Assembly: GCF_004137355.1 (NCBI RefSeq)
Contig: NZ_SDVB01000253.1
Location: forward strand, 650,106-714,105
DNA: 64,000 bases
Origin: Ciceribacter ferrooxidans
Lineage (GTDB): Bacteria; Pseudomonadota; Alphaproteobacteria; Rhizobiales; Rhizobiaceae
Direction of reading: 5' to 3'
Position numbers and translations under genes: made by a program. Numbering within the stretch: the stretch's first letter is position 1; every line of letters begins with the position of its first letter. This document shows positions 1 to 12,219 of this stretch, in pieces. The notes under the pieces are model-generated. The model was not told where the DNA came from, made no database searches, and was given only the letters and a program-made list of their open reading frames with translations.

Positions 1-551
1 CGGCCATGGGCCGGATCGAGAATGCATCGCAGAAGATCGAACAGATCATCGATGTGATCGAGGACATCGCCTTCCAGACGAACCTGCTCGCGCTCAATGC
101 CGGTATCGAGGCGGCCCGGGCCGGCGAAGCCGGAAAGGGCTTTGCCGTCGTCGCCCAGGAAGTGCGCGAGCTTGCCCAGCGCTCCGGCTCCGCGGCGAAG
201 GAGATCAAGGACTTGATCAATACTGCCGCGGCCGAAGTCGGCGGCGGTTCGCGCCTCGTCCAGCAGACGGGTGACGTGCTCGCCCGCATCGGCGAGCAGA
301 TCATGTCCATCAGCCAGCACGTCGAGGTGATCGCCCGCGGCAGCCAGGACCAGGCGGCGGCGCTCGCGGAGGTCAACGACGCCGTCAACCAGATGGACCA
401 GATGACCCAGCAGAATGCGGCGATGGTCGAGGAGACGAGTGCAGCGAGCAGCCAGCTCGCCTCCGAGGCCGACGCGCTCCTGGCTCTCGTCCAGCAGTTC
501 CGCATCGATGGTCGTCCGCAGGATCGACGGACGGTTCGCTCGGCGGCCTGA
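1..551 (+). CDS. Methyl-accepting chemotaxis protein, C-terminal part (5' end outside window)
   Basis: The reading frame is open from the left edge and ends in TGA at 549-551, so only about 183 codons of a longer receptor are present. The visible part is the cytoplasmic signalling domain. It contains the highly conserved hairpin tip ([20 protein letters not shown], about residues 20-40 of the visible part), followed by the returning helix rich in Ala, Gln and Glu and ending [16 protein letters not shown]. This tip binds CheW and CheA in the chemoreceptor array at the inner membrane. Ligand-binding, membrane and HAMP segments lie outside the window, so the stimulus is unknown. No CheR-tethering pentapeptide is seen at the C-terminus (ends RTVRSAA). 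Confidence 0.95.
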   Translation, partial: AMGRIENASQKIEQIIDVIEDIAFQTNLLALNAGIEAARAGEAGKGFAVVAQEVRELAQRSGSAAKEIKDLINTAAAEVGGGSRLVQQTGDVLARIGEQIMSISQHVEVIARGSQDQAAALAEVNDAVNQMDQMTQQNAAMVEETSAASSQLASEADALLALVQQFRIDGRPQDRRTVRSAA

Positions 552-565
552 GCGAACTACCGCGC

Positions 566-620
566 GAAAAATAAGCCCGCGCAGGTCCCCGGATTTCCTC
601 TGCCGGGGCCTTGCGCGGGC
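566..620 (-). terminator. Intrinsic terminator between convergent genes
   Basis: A strong inverted repeat pairs 575-583 (GCCCGCGCA) with 612-620, with an inner CCCCGG/CCGGGG pair (587-592 with 603-608). Read on the minus strand the stem is followed by TTATTTTT (573-566), a proper U-tract, so it best fits the 3' end of the small minus-strand gene at 664-909. The stem can also serve the chemoreceptor gene ending at 551. Confidence 0.75.
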
Positions 621-663
621 AAGTTCCGGCACCCATCGGGCGCCGGGTTGGGGATAGTCTTCC

Positions 664-909
664 TCAGGCGGCGTTGCGGCCCTGAGTAACGATGACCGGG
701 ATCAGCAGGTCACCCCAGTTGCCGTCGCCGCCGTGATGGCGCGCGGAGCGGACGAGCTCGACGGATACGCCGGCGTCGACGGCCTTCATGACGGATTGGT
801 TCAGGCGGTGCAGGTCGTTCGCGACCATGCGGATCATTGCCTGTTGCTCGGCGGTCATTGCCGATGCCTGTTCTTCTGCGCGTTCCTTGACTCGGGTCTG
901 GGGTGTCAT
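664..909 (-). CDS. Small conserved-looking hypothetical protein (81 aa)
   Basis: This is an 81-aa acidic-to-neutral soluble protein with no signal peptide or membrane segment. I do not recognise a domain. The middle (about residues 18-50) looks like an amphipathic helix (EQQAMIRMVANDLHRLNQSV), followed by a short beta-like segment (LLIPVIVTQ). It is judged real because the ATG is preceded by GAGGAG at good spacing, the gene ends just before a minus-strand intrinsic terminator, and it lies downstream of aceA on the same strand. It is separated from aceA by a palindromic repeat element, so cotranscription is doubtful. Function unknown. Confidence 0.7.
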   Translation of the reverse strand: MTPQTRVKERAEEQASAMTAEQQAMIRMVANDLHRLNQSVMKAVDAGVSVELVRSARHHGGDGNWGDLLIPVIVTQGRNAA

Positions 910-943
910 TGCATTTCTCCTCTTATATGTGGGGTTCTTGAAG

Positions 944-1063
944 CACCTCCCCCTCGAGGGGGAGGTCGCAGCGTAGCTGCGGGTGGGGGTGAACCTTTAG
1001 CGGTTGCGAAGGTCACCCCACCCCGGCACCTGCGTGCCGACCCTCCCCCTCGAGGGGAGGGTG
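944..1063. repeat. Rhizobial-type intergenic palindromic repeat element
   Basis: About 120 bp consist of nested inverted repeats: a perfect 22-bp palindrome centred on CTCGAG (945-966), a GCAGC-gta-GCTGC hairpin, an outer GTGGGGGTGA/GGTCACCCCAC pair, and a second palindrome around CTCGAG (about 1039-1062). Mosaic elements with CCTCCCC...GGGGAGG ends are scattered between genes in Rhizobiaceae genomes. It sits 6 bp beyond the aceA stop and could end or stabilise that transcript. Confidence 0.75.
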
Positions 1064-1069
1064 CGATCC

Positions 1070-2359
<1,290 letters not shown>

Positions 2360-2526
2360 AGCAAACTCCCTTTTGCTTCTGCGCCCAAGAAGCCCGATTT
2401 TTCTGTCGGCAGCTCCTCGCTCTTGATGTGACGATATTTACAGTGCGACGCAAAAAACGGCTAGAAAATTCGATAAAACAACGGGATGAAAGAGGTTAGG
2501 ATGTCTTGCCTTTGACAGCGCGCCGC

Positions 2527-2596
2527 TGTAAAATTGTAAAAATCGTAAAAGCCTCTTGAGGCGTCAGATCGCGTTCGTTCTGTAAAGGTATGTAAA
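2527..2596. promoter_or_regulatory. Cluster of TGTAAA-type boxes in the aceA/regulator gap
   Basis: Five near-identical boxes stand in a row: TGTAAAA (2527), TTGTAAAA (2534), TCGTAAAA (2543), TGTAAAG (2581) and TGTAAAA (2591, running into the start codon). A further TTGTAAAAA lies inside the first codons of aceA (2343-2351), and TTTACA lies near 2436. They are likely operator sites for the divergent XRE regulator, which would then control itself and aceA. The role is inferred; the repeats are seen directly. Confidence 0.55.
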
Positions 2597-4021
2597 ATGG
2601 CGGAGCACAAGATCTTTGCCGGTCCAAGGGTCCGGCGTATCCGCAACGGTCTCGGCCTCACCCAGACGGCCATGGCCGAGGCGTTGGAAATCTCGCCCTC
2701 CTACCTGAACCTGATCGAGCGCAACCAGCGACCGCTGACGGTGCAGCTGCTGCTGAAGCTCGCAGCCGTCTACAAGGTCGATCTCGACGAATTGCAGGGG
2801 GAGGCCGGCGGCACCGCAAGCCAGTTGCGGGAGGTCTTTGCCGATCCGCTGCTCGCCGGCGAGGTGCCTGGCGACCAGGAACTGATCGAGGTGGCCGAGG
2901 CCGCTCCCAATGCCGCAAACGGCGTGATCAAGCTCTACCGGGCCTATCGCGAGCAGGCGAGTCGGCTGACCGACCTCGCCGAACTGCTCGCCCGGGAGGG
3001 TCACGCAACCTCGCTCTCCGGCACGCGGTTGCCGATCGATGAGGTGCGCGAGACCTTCGAGAGGCGGCCGAATTTCTTCGCGCGGATCGAGGATGCGGCG
3101 GAGGCTTTCCACGCTGGGCTCGCGCTTTCGGCAGGTGACGATCTCGCCGTCGCGCTGAAAAACTGGCTTCGCGCCAAGCATGGCATCGTCGTGCGCGCGC
3201 TGCCGATCCATGCGATGCCCAATCTGCGTCGGCGCTACGACCGGCATTCGATGCGGCTCTTCCTGTCCGAGCGGCTCTCGCCCTTCGATCACCTGCGCGA
3301 AATCGCCATGGAGGTCTGTCTGCTGGCGCTCGGGGAGGAGATTCTCGCCGAGCTGGAGGCGCTCTCCTTCTCGACCGGCGAGGCAAAGCGCCTCGGCCGC
3401 TTCGAGCTCGCCCGCTATGCCGCCCACGCGCTCGTCATGCCGTACGGCGCATTTCTTTCGGCGGCCCAGCGTGCCCGCTACGATGTCGACGTGTTGCGCT
3501 CGCGGTTTTCGGTTTCGTACGAACAGGTGGCGAACCGGCTGACCATGTTGCAGCGCCCGGGTGCGGCCGGCATCCCCTTCTTCATGCTCGAGGTCGACAA
3601 TGCCGGCCATCGTTTCCGCAAGGCGGGCGCGAACGGCTTTCCGCAGGCGAAATTCGGCGGCGGCTGCCCGAAGCTCAACATCCACGCCGCCTTCGCCCAA
3701 CCGGCACAAATTCTCGTCGACCACGTGGAGATGCCCGACGGCACCGGCTTCCTGACGGTCTCGCGAACCTTGGACGGGCCGCAGGCGGGATTCAACGAAC
3801 GGGTACGGCGTACGGCACTGCTGCTCGGCTGCGACATCGCCTATCGCGACGAGGTGGTCTACGGGCAGGCGGTCGCCGGAGGGCTGCCGGCGGTTGCCGT
3901 CGGTACGGTGTGCCGGCTCTGCGAGAGGCAGGGCTGTCTTGCCCGCGCCGAGCCTCCGGTGACGCGCCCGCTCGGCCTGGACGAAATGGTGACCGGGCTC
4001 TCCGCCTTCGACTTCCAGTGA
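2597..4021 (+). CDS. XRE-family short-chain acyl-responsive regulator (RamB/ScfR type)
   Basis: A 474-aa transcription factor with an N-terminal lambda-repressor-like helix-turn-helix (about residues 8-65: GLTQTAMAEALEISPSYLNL). A middle region resembles the IrrE peptidase fold, but the segment where HExxH would be reads LREIAMEVCLLAL, so it is not expected to be a peptidase. A Cys-rich C-terminal domain follows (CPKLNIH and CRLCERQGC). This layout is that of RamB-type regulators, which control acetate and propionate genes and are thought to sense short-chain acyl-CoA. Divergence from aceA supports control of the glyoxylate shunt. The start follows a TGTAAA repeat rather than an obvious Shine-Dalgarno. 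A hairpin terminator follows the stop. Confidence 0.85.
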   Translation: MAEHKIFAGPRVRRIRNGLGLTQTAMAEALEISPSYLNLIERNQRPLTVQLLLKLAAVYKVDLDELQGEAGGTASQLREVFADPLLAGEVPGDQELIEVAEAAPNAANGVIKLYRAYREQASRLTDLAELLAREGHATSLSGTRLPIDEVRETFERRPNFFARIEDAAEAFHAGLALSAGDDLAVALKNWLRAKHGIVVRALPIHAMPNLRRRYDRHSMRLFLSERLSPFDHLREIAMEVCLLALGEEILAELEALSFSTGEAKRLGRFELARYAAHALVMPYGAFLSAAQRARYDVDVLRSRFSVSYEQVANRLTMLQRPGAAGIPFFMLEVDNAGHRFRKAGANGFPQAKFGGGCPKLNIHAAFAQPAQILVDHVEMPDGTGFLTVSRTLDGPQAGFNERVRRTALLLGCDIAYRDEVVYGQAVAGGLPAVAVGTVCRLCERQGCLARAEPPVTRPLGLDEMVTGLSAFDFQ

Positions 4022-4051
4022 GCGACGTCTTCTTCTCGACGTCGCCTTTTT
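4022..4051 (+). terminator. Intrinsic terminator after the XRE regulator
   Basis: GCGACGTC (4022-4029) pairs perfectly with GACGTCGC (4038-4045) across an 8-nt loop and is followed by CTTTTT. It begins immediately after the stop codon. Confidence 0.85.
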
Positions 4052-4147
4052 CCCCTTGTCGCCTGCCGATTTCCTTTCTAGTCTGCCAAAAACAAAGAAT
4101 AATGAAGGGCGTTCGCCCACCCCGGGGAATATAAGACAGGAGATACT

Positions 4148-5245
4148 ATGAGATCGGCTTTCATCCGTCTGGCGTCGGCAGCCACGGCAACGCTGCTGTT
4201 TGCGGCCGCCGCGAATGCACAGGAACGCGTGGTCCACGTCTACAACTGGTCGGACTACATCGACGAGTCGGTGCTGGAAGAGTTCACGAAGGAGACCGGC
4301 ATCAAGGTCGTCTACGACGTGTTCGACAGCAACGAACTGCTCGAGACCAAGCTGCTCGCCGGCGGCTCCGGCTATGACGTCGTCGTCCCGACGGCTCCCT
4401 TCCTCGCCCGTCAGATCCAGGCGGGCGTCTTCCAGAAGCTCGACAAGTCGAAGCTGCCGAACCTGAAGAACATGTGGCCGGACGTCATGGAGCGCCTGGC
4501 CAAGTATGATCCCGGCAATGAATACGCCGTCAACTATATGTGGGGCACGACCGGCATCGGCTACAACGTTGACAAGGTGAAGGCCGCCCTCGGCGACGTG
4601 CCGGTCGACAGCTGGGACGTCCTCTTCAAGCCGGAGAATGCCGAGAAGCTGAAATCCTGCGGCATCAACATCCTCGATGCCTCCGACGAAACCTTCGCGA
4701 TCGCGCTCAACTATGTCGGCAAAAATCCGGACAGCAAGGAAGCGGCCGAACTCGAGGAAGGCGGCAAGGTCTATATGGACATTCGTCCGTCGGTGAAGAC
4801 CTTCAACTCCTCCTCCTATATTGATGATCTTGCCAATGGCGACATCTGCATGACGATCGGCTGGTCCGGCGACGTGCTGCAGGCCAAGGCCCGTGCCGAG
4901 GAAGCCAACAACGGCGTCCACGTCGAATATGTCATTCCGAAGCAAGGTACCTATATGTGGTTCGACAACCTGGCGATCCCGGCGGACGCCAAGAATGTCG
5001 AGGAAGCCCACGCGTTCATCAACTTCCTGATGAAGCCCGAGGTCATCGCCAAGGCTTCCAACTACGTCCAGTACGCGAACGGCAACCTCGCTTCGCAGTC
5101 GCTGCTCGACGAAAGCGTCTTCAAGAACCCTTCCGTCTATCCCGATCCTGAGACGATGAAGAAGCTCTTCACCATCTCGCCCTATGGCCCGAAGGAACAG
5201 CGTGTCCTCAACCGAGTCTGGACACAGATAAAAACGGGCAACTGA
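4148..5245 (+). CDS. potF: Putrescine/polyamine ABC transporter, periplasmic binding protein
   Basis: A 365-aa PotD/PotF-family solute-binding protein. Residues 1-24 form a Sec signal peptide ending ANA before QERVVHVYNWSDYID; the VYNWSDYI strand is the hallmark N-terminus of the mature family. Polyamine-binding positions characteristic of PotF (the W/S/D of NWSDY, MWGTTGIGYN at about 137-146, and the DDL/IGWSGD region) are present. It binds putrescine or related diamines in the periplasm and hands them to the PotH/PotI membrane channel. It is the first gene of potFGHI. A stable hairpin between potF and potG probably keeps the binding-protein message more abundant than the rest. RBS AGGAG lies just before the ATG. 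Confidence 0.93.
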   Translation: MRSAFIRLASAATATLLFAAAANAQERVVHVYNWSDYIDESVLEEFTKETGIKVVYDVFDSNELLETKLLAGGSGYDVVVPTAPFLARQIQAGVFQKLDKSKLPNLKNMWPDVMERLAKYDPGNEYAVNYMWGTTGIGYNVDKVKAALGDVPVDSWDVLFKPENAEKLKSCGINILDASDETFAIALNYVGKNPDSKEAAELEEGGKVYMDIRPSVKTFNSSSYIDDLANGDICMTIGWSGDVLQAKARAEEANNGVHVEYVIPKQGTYMWFDNLAIPADAKNVEEAHAFINFLMKPEVIAKASNYVQYANGNLASQSLLDESVFKNPSVYPDPETMKKLFTISPYGPKEQRVLNRVWTQIKTGN

Positions 5246-5260
5246 CCCGCAGGCGAATTG

Positions 5261-5290
5261 ACCGGGCGCGCATCGACGCGCCCGGTGTCG
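5261..5290 (+). terminator. Intercistronic hairpin between potF and potG
   Basis: ACCGGGCGCG (5261-5270) pairs perfectly with CGCGCCCGGT (5277-5286) around a 6-nt loop and is followed by GTCGTTTT. It lies inside an evident operon, so partial termination or protection of the potF 3' end is more likely than a full stop. Confidence 0.65.
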
Positions 5291-5334
5291 TTTTCACGGG
5301 ATAAACTTTTACATTCAGGAATTTGGGTCGGGCT

Positions 5335-6495
5335 ATGGCGAAGTCTCTGGGACCGGTAAAGCGAAAATTCTCACCATGGACCGATCCGGGGGCGGTGCCC
5401 TTCATCCGCTTCGAGAACGTCACCAAGCGCTTCGGCGACTTCACGGCGGTGAGCAATCTCAGCCTCGATATCTACGAGCGGGAGTTCTTCTCGCTGCTCG
5501 GGCCGTCCGGATGCGGCAAGACCACGCTGATGCGCATGCTGGCGGGCTTCGAGGAGCCGACCGAGGGGCGTATCCTGCTGCAGGGCAAGGATATTTCGGG
5601 CGTTCCGCCGTATCGGCGGCCGACCAACATGATGTTCCAGTCCTACGCGCTCTTCCCGCATATGACGGTTGAAAAGAACATCGCCTTCGGCCTCGAACAG
5701 GACAAGCTGCCGAAAGGCGAGATCGACGCGCGCGTCCAGGAGATGCTGAAGCTCGTCAAGCTGGAGCAATTCGCCAAGCGCAAGCCGAACCAGCTTTCCG
5801 GCGGCCAGCGCCAGCGCGTGGCGCTCGCTCGTTCACTCGCCAAGCGACCGAAAGTGCTTTTGCTCGACGAGCCGCTCGGCGCGCTCGACCGCAAGCTCCG
5901 CGAGGAGACGCAGTTCGAACTCATCGACATCCAGACGACGCTCGGCCTCACCTTCCTGATCGTCACCCACGACCAGGAAGAGGCGATGACGGTGTCCGAC
6001 CGTATCGCCGTCATGGACAAGGGCGTCATCGTGCAGGTGGCGACGCCGGCGGAGATCTATGAGGCGCCGAACAGCCGCTACGTTGCGGACTTCATCGGCG
6101 ACATCAACATCGTCGAAGGCACCTTCGAGGGCCGGGCGAACGACGGCCGCAACGGCAGCGAAGTGGTCAGGGTTTCCTGCGGAAGCTTCACGGCCGCGGT
6201 CGAGCAGCAATGCGACGTGGCGCCCGGCGCGAGCGTCGCTTTCGCGGTCCGCCCCGAAAAGGTGCGCATCTCGCTGGACAAGCCGGCGGAAACCGCCACC
6301 AACGCGCTCTACGGCGAGGTCTGGGACATCGGCTATCTCGGCGACTTTTCGGTCTTCGTCGTCAAGCTGGAGGACGGGCGTACCTTCCGCGCCGCGCAGG
6401 CGAACATCTCCCGTCTCGTCGACCGGCCGATCACCTATGGCGATATGGTATGGCTGACCTGGCCGGCCGATGCCGGCCTCGTGCTGACGCGCTGA
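5335..6495 (+). CDS. potG: Polyamine ABC transporter, ATP-binding protein
   Basis: ATPase of the putrescine importer, 386 aa from the ATG chosen here (an in-frame TTG lies 12 bp upstream at 5323, closer to the AGGA at 5317). Walker A GPSGCGKTT is at about residues 56-64, the Q-loop lies in MMFQSYALFPHM, the signature is LSGGQRQRV and Walker B is LLLDEPLGALD, followed by the H-loop VTHDQEE. The C-terminal 120 residues form the TOBE/OB-fold regulatory domain typical of PotA/PotG (VRPEKVRISL). It works at the inner membrane with PotH and PotI, whose genes follow 10 bp or less downstream. Confidence 0.93.
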   Translation: MAKSLGPVKRKFSPWTDPGAVPFIRFENVTKRFGDFTAVSNLSLDIYEREFFSLLGPSGCGKTTLMRMLAGFEEPTEGRILLQGKDISGVPPYRRPTNMMFQSYALFPHMTVEKNIAFGLEQDKLPKGEIDARVQEMLKLVKLEQFAKRKPNQLSGGQRQRVALARSLAKRPKVLLLDEPLGALDRKLREETQFELIDIQTTLGLTFLIVTHDQEEAMTVSDRIAVMDKGVIVQVATPAEIYEAPNSRYVADFIGDINIVEGTFEGRANDGRNGSEVVRVSCGSFTAAVEQQCDVAPGASVAFAVRPEKVRISLDKPAETATNALYGEVWDIGYLGDFSVFVVKLEDGRTFRAAQANISRLVDRPITYGDMVWLTWPADAGLVLTR

Positions 6496-6505
6496 GGAGA
6501 GGACG

Positions 6506-7411
6506 ATGGAAGGAGAGATATCGCTCCCCAAGGCAAGTCCGGCGCGCTGGCTCGTCGTTCTGATCCCCTATGCATGGATGGCGCTCTTCTTTCTCGCGCC
6601 CTTTTTCATCGTCGTGAAGATTTCCCTCTCCGACACCGCGATCGCGATGCCGCCCTATCTCCCCGTGTTCGAGGGTTTTTCCGCGCTTCGCGACTTCGTC
6701 TCCCAGCTCGATGCCGAAAACTACCTCTTTCTCACCGAGGACCCGCTCTATTACAGCGCCTATCTGTCGTCTCTGCGGATTGCGGTAATCTCGACCCTGC
6801 TTCTGCTTTTGGTCGGCTATCCGATCGCGCTCGGCATGGCACGTGCGTCCGTGACCATCCGGCCGACGCTGCTGATGCTCGTCATCCTGCCGTTCTGGAC
6901 CTCGTTCCTCATCCGCGTCTATGCCTGGATCGGTATCCTGAAGCCGGAGGGCCTGCTGACGCTCGTGCTGCAGTGGATCGGCCTCTATGGTCCGGACGAG
7001 CAGGTGCAGATCTTCCGCACCGAGACGGCGATCTTCATCGGCATCGTCTATTCCTACCTGCCCTTCATGGTGCTCCCGCTCTATTCGGCGCTCGAAAAGC
7101 TCGACGGCACGCTCTTGGAGGCGGCGAGCGACCTCGGCTGCCCGCCATGGAAGGCCTTCTGGCGCATCACCTTCCCGCTGTCGATCCCCGGCGTGATCGC
7201 CGGTTCCATGATCTGCTTTATTCCGATCACCGGCGAGTTCGTCATCCCCGATCTGCTCGGCGGCCCGAACACGCTGATGATCGGCAAGACGCTCTGGACG
7301 GAGTTCTTCGGCAACCGCGACTGGCCGCTCGCCTCCGCGGTCGCCGTGGTGCTGCTGCTCCTGCTGGTCATTCCGATCATGATCTTCCAGAACCAGCAGC
7401 AGAAGGTGTGA
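6506..7411 (+). CDS. potH: Polyamine ABC transporter permease 1
   Basis: A 301-aa inner-membrane permease with six predicted hydrophobic segments, the first at about residues 17-38. The EAA loop that docks on the ATPase is clear (LEAASDLGCPPWKAFWRITFPLSIPG region, about 207-232). The start ATG has a strong GAGGAGAGG Shine-Dalgarno overlapping the potG stop region. It pairs with PotI to form the translocation path for putrescine or related polyamines. Confidence 0.92.
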   Translation: MEGEISLPKASPARWLVVLIPYAWMALFFLAPFFIVVKISLSDTAIAMPPYLPVFEGFSALRDFVSQLDAENYLFLTEDPLYYSAYLSSLRIAVISTLLLLLVGYPIALGMARASVTIRPTLLMLVILPFWTSFLIRVYAWIGILKPEGLLTLVLQWIGLYGPDEQVQIFRTETAIFIGIVYSYLPFMVLPLYSALEKLDGTLLEAASDLGCPPWKAFWRITFPLSIPGVIAGSMICFIPITGEFVIPDLLGGPNTLMIGKTLWTEFFGNRDWPLASAVAVVLLLLLVIPIMIFQNQQQKV

Positions 7412-7420
7412 GGTGACGCC

Positions 7421-8236
7421 ATGAAACCGGGCAAGTTCGACGCCACCGTCCTCACCATCGGGTTCGCCTTCCTCTACCTCCCGATCGTGATCCTCGTCAT
7501 CTATTCCTTCAACGAATCCAAGCTCGTCACCGTGTGGGGCGGTTTCTCGCTCAAATGGTACGGTGCGCTCTGGCAGAACCAGGGCCTCCTCGATGCCGCC
7601 TGGGTGACGATCCGCGTTGGCCTGCTCAGCGCCACGCTGGGCACCGTTCTCGGCACGCTCGCGGCATTGGCGCTGGTGCGCTACGGCCGGTTTCCGGGAC
7701 GGGTGCTGTTTTCCGGCATGGTCTACGCGCCGCTCGTCATGCCGGAGGTCATTACCGGCCTGTCGCTGCTCCTGTTGTTCGTGGCGGTCGGTCTCGATCG
7801 CGGCATGCTGACGCTGACGCTCGCCCACATCACCTTCACGATGTGCTACGTCGCGATCGTCGTGCAATCGCGGCTCCTGACCTTCGATCGCAGCCTGGAA
7901 GAAGCGGCGCTTGATCTCGGTTGCCCGCCAGTCAAAACTTTCTTCAGGATCACACTGCCACTCATCATGCCCGCCGTCGTCTCCGGCTGGATGCTCGCCT
8001 TCACGCTGTCGCTCGACGATCTGGTCATATCGAGCTTCACGACCGGTCCCGGAGCGACGACCCTGCCGATCAAGATCTATTCTCAGGTCCGTCTGGGGGT
8101 CACGCCGGAGATCAATGCCGTCTGCACCATCCTCATCGGAATCGTGACGATCGGCGTCATCATCGCATCGATCACCACCAAGCAGCGCGAATTGCAGCGC
8201 CTGCGCGACGAGCACGTCGCCGCGACCCAGGCGTGA
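7421..8236 (+). CDS. potI: Polyamine ABC transporter permease 2
   Basis: A 271-aa permease with six hydrophobic segments and the EAA loop EEAALDLGCPPVKTFFRITL (about residues 150-169), closely matching its partner PotH. It starts 9 bp after potH and is the last gene of potFGHI. It converges with the AsmA-like gene, only 9 bp apart with no obvious terminator between them. The polyamine-degrading genes puuA/puuB near 58-60 kb are likely metabolic partners of this importer, though not in the same operon. Confidence 0.92.
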   Translation: MKPGKFDATVLTIGFAFLYLPIVILVIYSFNESKLVTVWGGFSLKWYGALWQNQGLLDAAWVTIRVGLLSATLGTVLGTLAALALVRYGRFPGRVLFSGMVYAPLVMPEVITGLSLLLLFVAVGLDRGMLTLTLAHITFTMCYVAIVVQSRLLTFDRSLEEAALDLGCPPVKTFFRITLPLIMPAVVSGWMLAFTLSLDDLVISSFTTGPGATTLPIKIYSQVRLGVTPEINAVCTILIGIVTIGVIIASITTKQRELQRLRDEHVAATQA

Positions 8237-8245
8237 CGGCGTTCC

Positions 8246-10087
8246 TCAGGGGGCAGGCGACATCACGGGATCGGGCCAGGATCCGCCGATGAAGAACCGA
8301 AGCGGCTTCGCCGGCGGTTCGCCGATTGCCGTGGGCGGCGAGAGAGTGGCCGAGAGCGCGAGCCCCTGGCTCGCATAGGGAATGATGCCGGAGAGTTGCA
8401 GGTCTTCCGAAGGTCCTTCCAGTCGTGCCTCGTCGATCGTCGCCGATCCCGAGGAGAGGTGTGCTGAGAAGACCAGCGTGTCGAAGGGCAGGTCGGCGCC
8501 GAGTGCCTCGCTGAGGTGGAAGAAGGGCTTCTCTCCGGCGAGGCGACGCAGTGCCACGGTATCGATGCCACGCAAGGCGCCGGCGCTGGCTGCAAATCGT
8601 ACCGTGCCGTCGATGCCGGAGGGGTCTGCCGCCCATATGGGGCGGTCGGCTTTCAGGGTGACGTCGAGCGAGCCACGACCGCTCGGCAGCGGCCCCTTGA
8701 GCGCAAGGCGTTCGGCAAGATCCGGCAGGTCCGCGTCGGCGAGCGACAGCTGCAATGTCCCACCGCCCGCAAAACTCGGTCCTGCACCGTCGAGCCGCGC
8801 CTGCAGCCTGCCGCTTGAAAAGATACCGTCGGCAATGTCGAATTGAATCTTGTCATGAGTGGCGAGCAGGCTCGCGGCGATATTCTCGATCGTGAAGGGC
8901 GCGAGCCGTGCTTCGCCGGCCGACAGGGACAGGTCGAAATCGAGTTGGCGCGGAGATGCCTCGCCGGAGGTATCCTTCTGGGAAAAGGCGTCGAGCAGGC
9001 GGGCCACGTCGATCCGGTCGAAGGCAAGTGTGCCGGACAGCCGACGCCGTCCGCGCTCCGGCGGCGACAGTTCGAGAATGCCGGTCGCGTGGGCGTCGTC
9101 GACCGTGAGTTCCAGCTGGTCGAAACGCAGGTCGCGGCCGGTCTTGACGAGTTCGGCCGAAACGCTGGCTGTACGTGCGGTCTCGATGCCCGGCAGGTGC
9201 ACGCCGCTCAGGGCAGCGAGCGACCTGACGTCGGCGATGCTGGCTTTCAGGGCACCGGAAATCAGGTCGTCCCCGGCGAGGCTCGCGCGCCCGTCGAAGG
9301 AGGCGGTCAGGATGGGCGAGCTCCAGGCAAGTCCGATTGATGCCTCGCGTCCGCCGAAAAACAGCAGCGGTTGCGGCGTCGAGAGGTCCAGGCGGGCCTC
9401 GCGCCCACCGATCCTGAGCGTCACATAGGCGGTAAGTGCCGAGGAAAGTCGCGGCCAGGAGACATCGGCCAGAATGCCGTCGACGACGAAGGTCCGTCGC
9501 GAGGTCTGGTCATGGATCGCGATGCTGCCTTCCTCGACCGTGACGGAGCCGACCTCGGCGTCGGCGGCTGCCTCCAGTGTCTGGTGGCCACCCTCGCGCG
9601 GACGAACGCTCTTGACCGCGCTGCTCAGGCGTCCCTCGCTCGCCCAGTCGAGTCGCCCTTGCTCGTCGCGCTCGACGAAGACGCGTGGACGCCCCAGGCG
9701 GAATTCGCGGAATTCGGGCGCGCCACGGACGGCGTCAAGCAGGCCGAACGAGGCGGAGAGACGTTCGATTTCCGCGAGCACCTTCTCTCCCTCGGCAGTC
9801 GGCTTGCTGATCCGCACGGCGTTGAGAGTGATCCGCGGTTCGGGGAAGAAGGAGATTTCCGGCGTCCCGTCGATCCGGACGGTGTGTCCGGTCCATTCCG
9901 CCACGGCCCGTTCCATCGCCGACCGCACGAGGCTGCTCGACACGAGATAGGGAGCAGCAAGGCGGGAGACGAGATAGACCGAAAGCGCCGCAACAACGAC
10001 GACGAGTGTCCATTGCAGGACGCGTTCCGCCTTCCGCTTCTGCCGGCTCCTCTTCCTGCGCAAGGGTCTGCTCCGTTCGTCGGCCAT
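8246..10087 (-). CDS. AsmA-family membrane-anchored protein
   Basis: A 613-aa protein from the ATG at 10087. It has a very basic N-terminal tail ([18 protein letters not shown]), one transmembrane segment (about residues 25-48), then a large periplasmic beta-rich region. The stretch after the anchor ([20 protein letters not shown]) matches the AsmA N-terminal repeat, where a strand-turn block precedes LxxVxI. AsmA-like proteins are thought to bridge inner and outer membranes and influence lipid or outer-membrane-protein traffic. An upstream in-frame extension to 10171 would add 28 residues but overlaps the promoter of acsA2 and is not favoured. The gene is divergent from acsA2. Substrate unknown. 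Confidence 0.8.
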   Translation of the reverse strand: MADERSRPLRRKRSRQKRKAERVLQWTLVVVVAALSVYLVSRLAAPYLVSSSLVRSAMERAVAEWTGHTVRIDGTPEISFFPEPRITLNAVRISKPTAEGEKVLAEIERLSASFGLLDAVRGAPEFREFRLGRPRVFVERDEQGRLDWASEGRLSSAVKSVRPREGGHQTLEAAADAEVGSVTVEEGSIAIHDQTSRRTFVVDGILADVSWPRLSSALTAYVTLRIGGREARLDLSTPQPLLFFGGREASIGLAWSSPILTASFDGRASLAGDDLISGALKASIADVRSLAALSGVHLPGIETARTASVSAELVKTGRDLRFDQLELTVDDAHATGILELSPPERGRRRLSGTLAFDRIDVARLLDAFSQKDTSGEASPRQLDFDLSLSAGEARLAPFTIENIAASLLATHDKIQFDIADGIFSSGRLQARLDGAGPSFAGGGTLQLSLADADLPDLAERLALKGPLPSGRGSLDVTLKADRPIWAADPSGIDGTVRFAASAGALRGIDTVALRRLAGEKPFFHLSEALGADLPFDTLVFSAHLSSGSATIDEARLEGPSEDLQLSGIIPYASQGLALSATLSPPTAIGEPPAKPLRFFIGGSWPDPVMSPAP

Positions 10088-10244
10088 GCTCGAATGTAAG
10101 CCCGTTCCAAGGTTTTGGCGATGCGGCGTCTCGACCGCCGATATCGCAAATGCCCACGACTGGCAATTCACCCGCTTACCGCGCCTGCGATCTTTATATT
10201 GCGGTGCAAACTGCTATACAGGCGAAGGACGTGAGGAGGACGCC

Positions 10245-12197
<1,953 letters not shown>

Positions 12198-12219
12198 TCG
12201 TCTCGCGGGGCCGGGGCGC

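Noticed and set aside
2527-2596. CRISPR-like repeats near the aceA promoter
   Set aside because: The repeat units are only 6-8 bp and directly adjacent, with no unique spacers of constant length. No cas gene is present.
2564-5011. 815-codon minus-strand frame across the XRE regulator and potF
   Set aside because: It spans two well-supported plus-strand genes and their terminator. Composition is that of a shadow frame.
10086-10244. Upstream extension of acetoacetyl-CoA synthetase
   Set aside because: It overlaps the divergent AsmA-like start, and AGGAGGA directly precedes the ATG at 10245.
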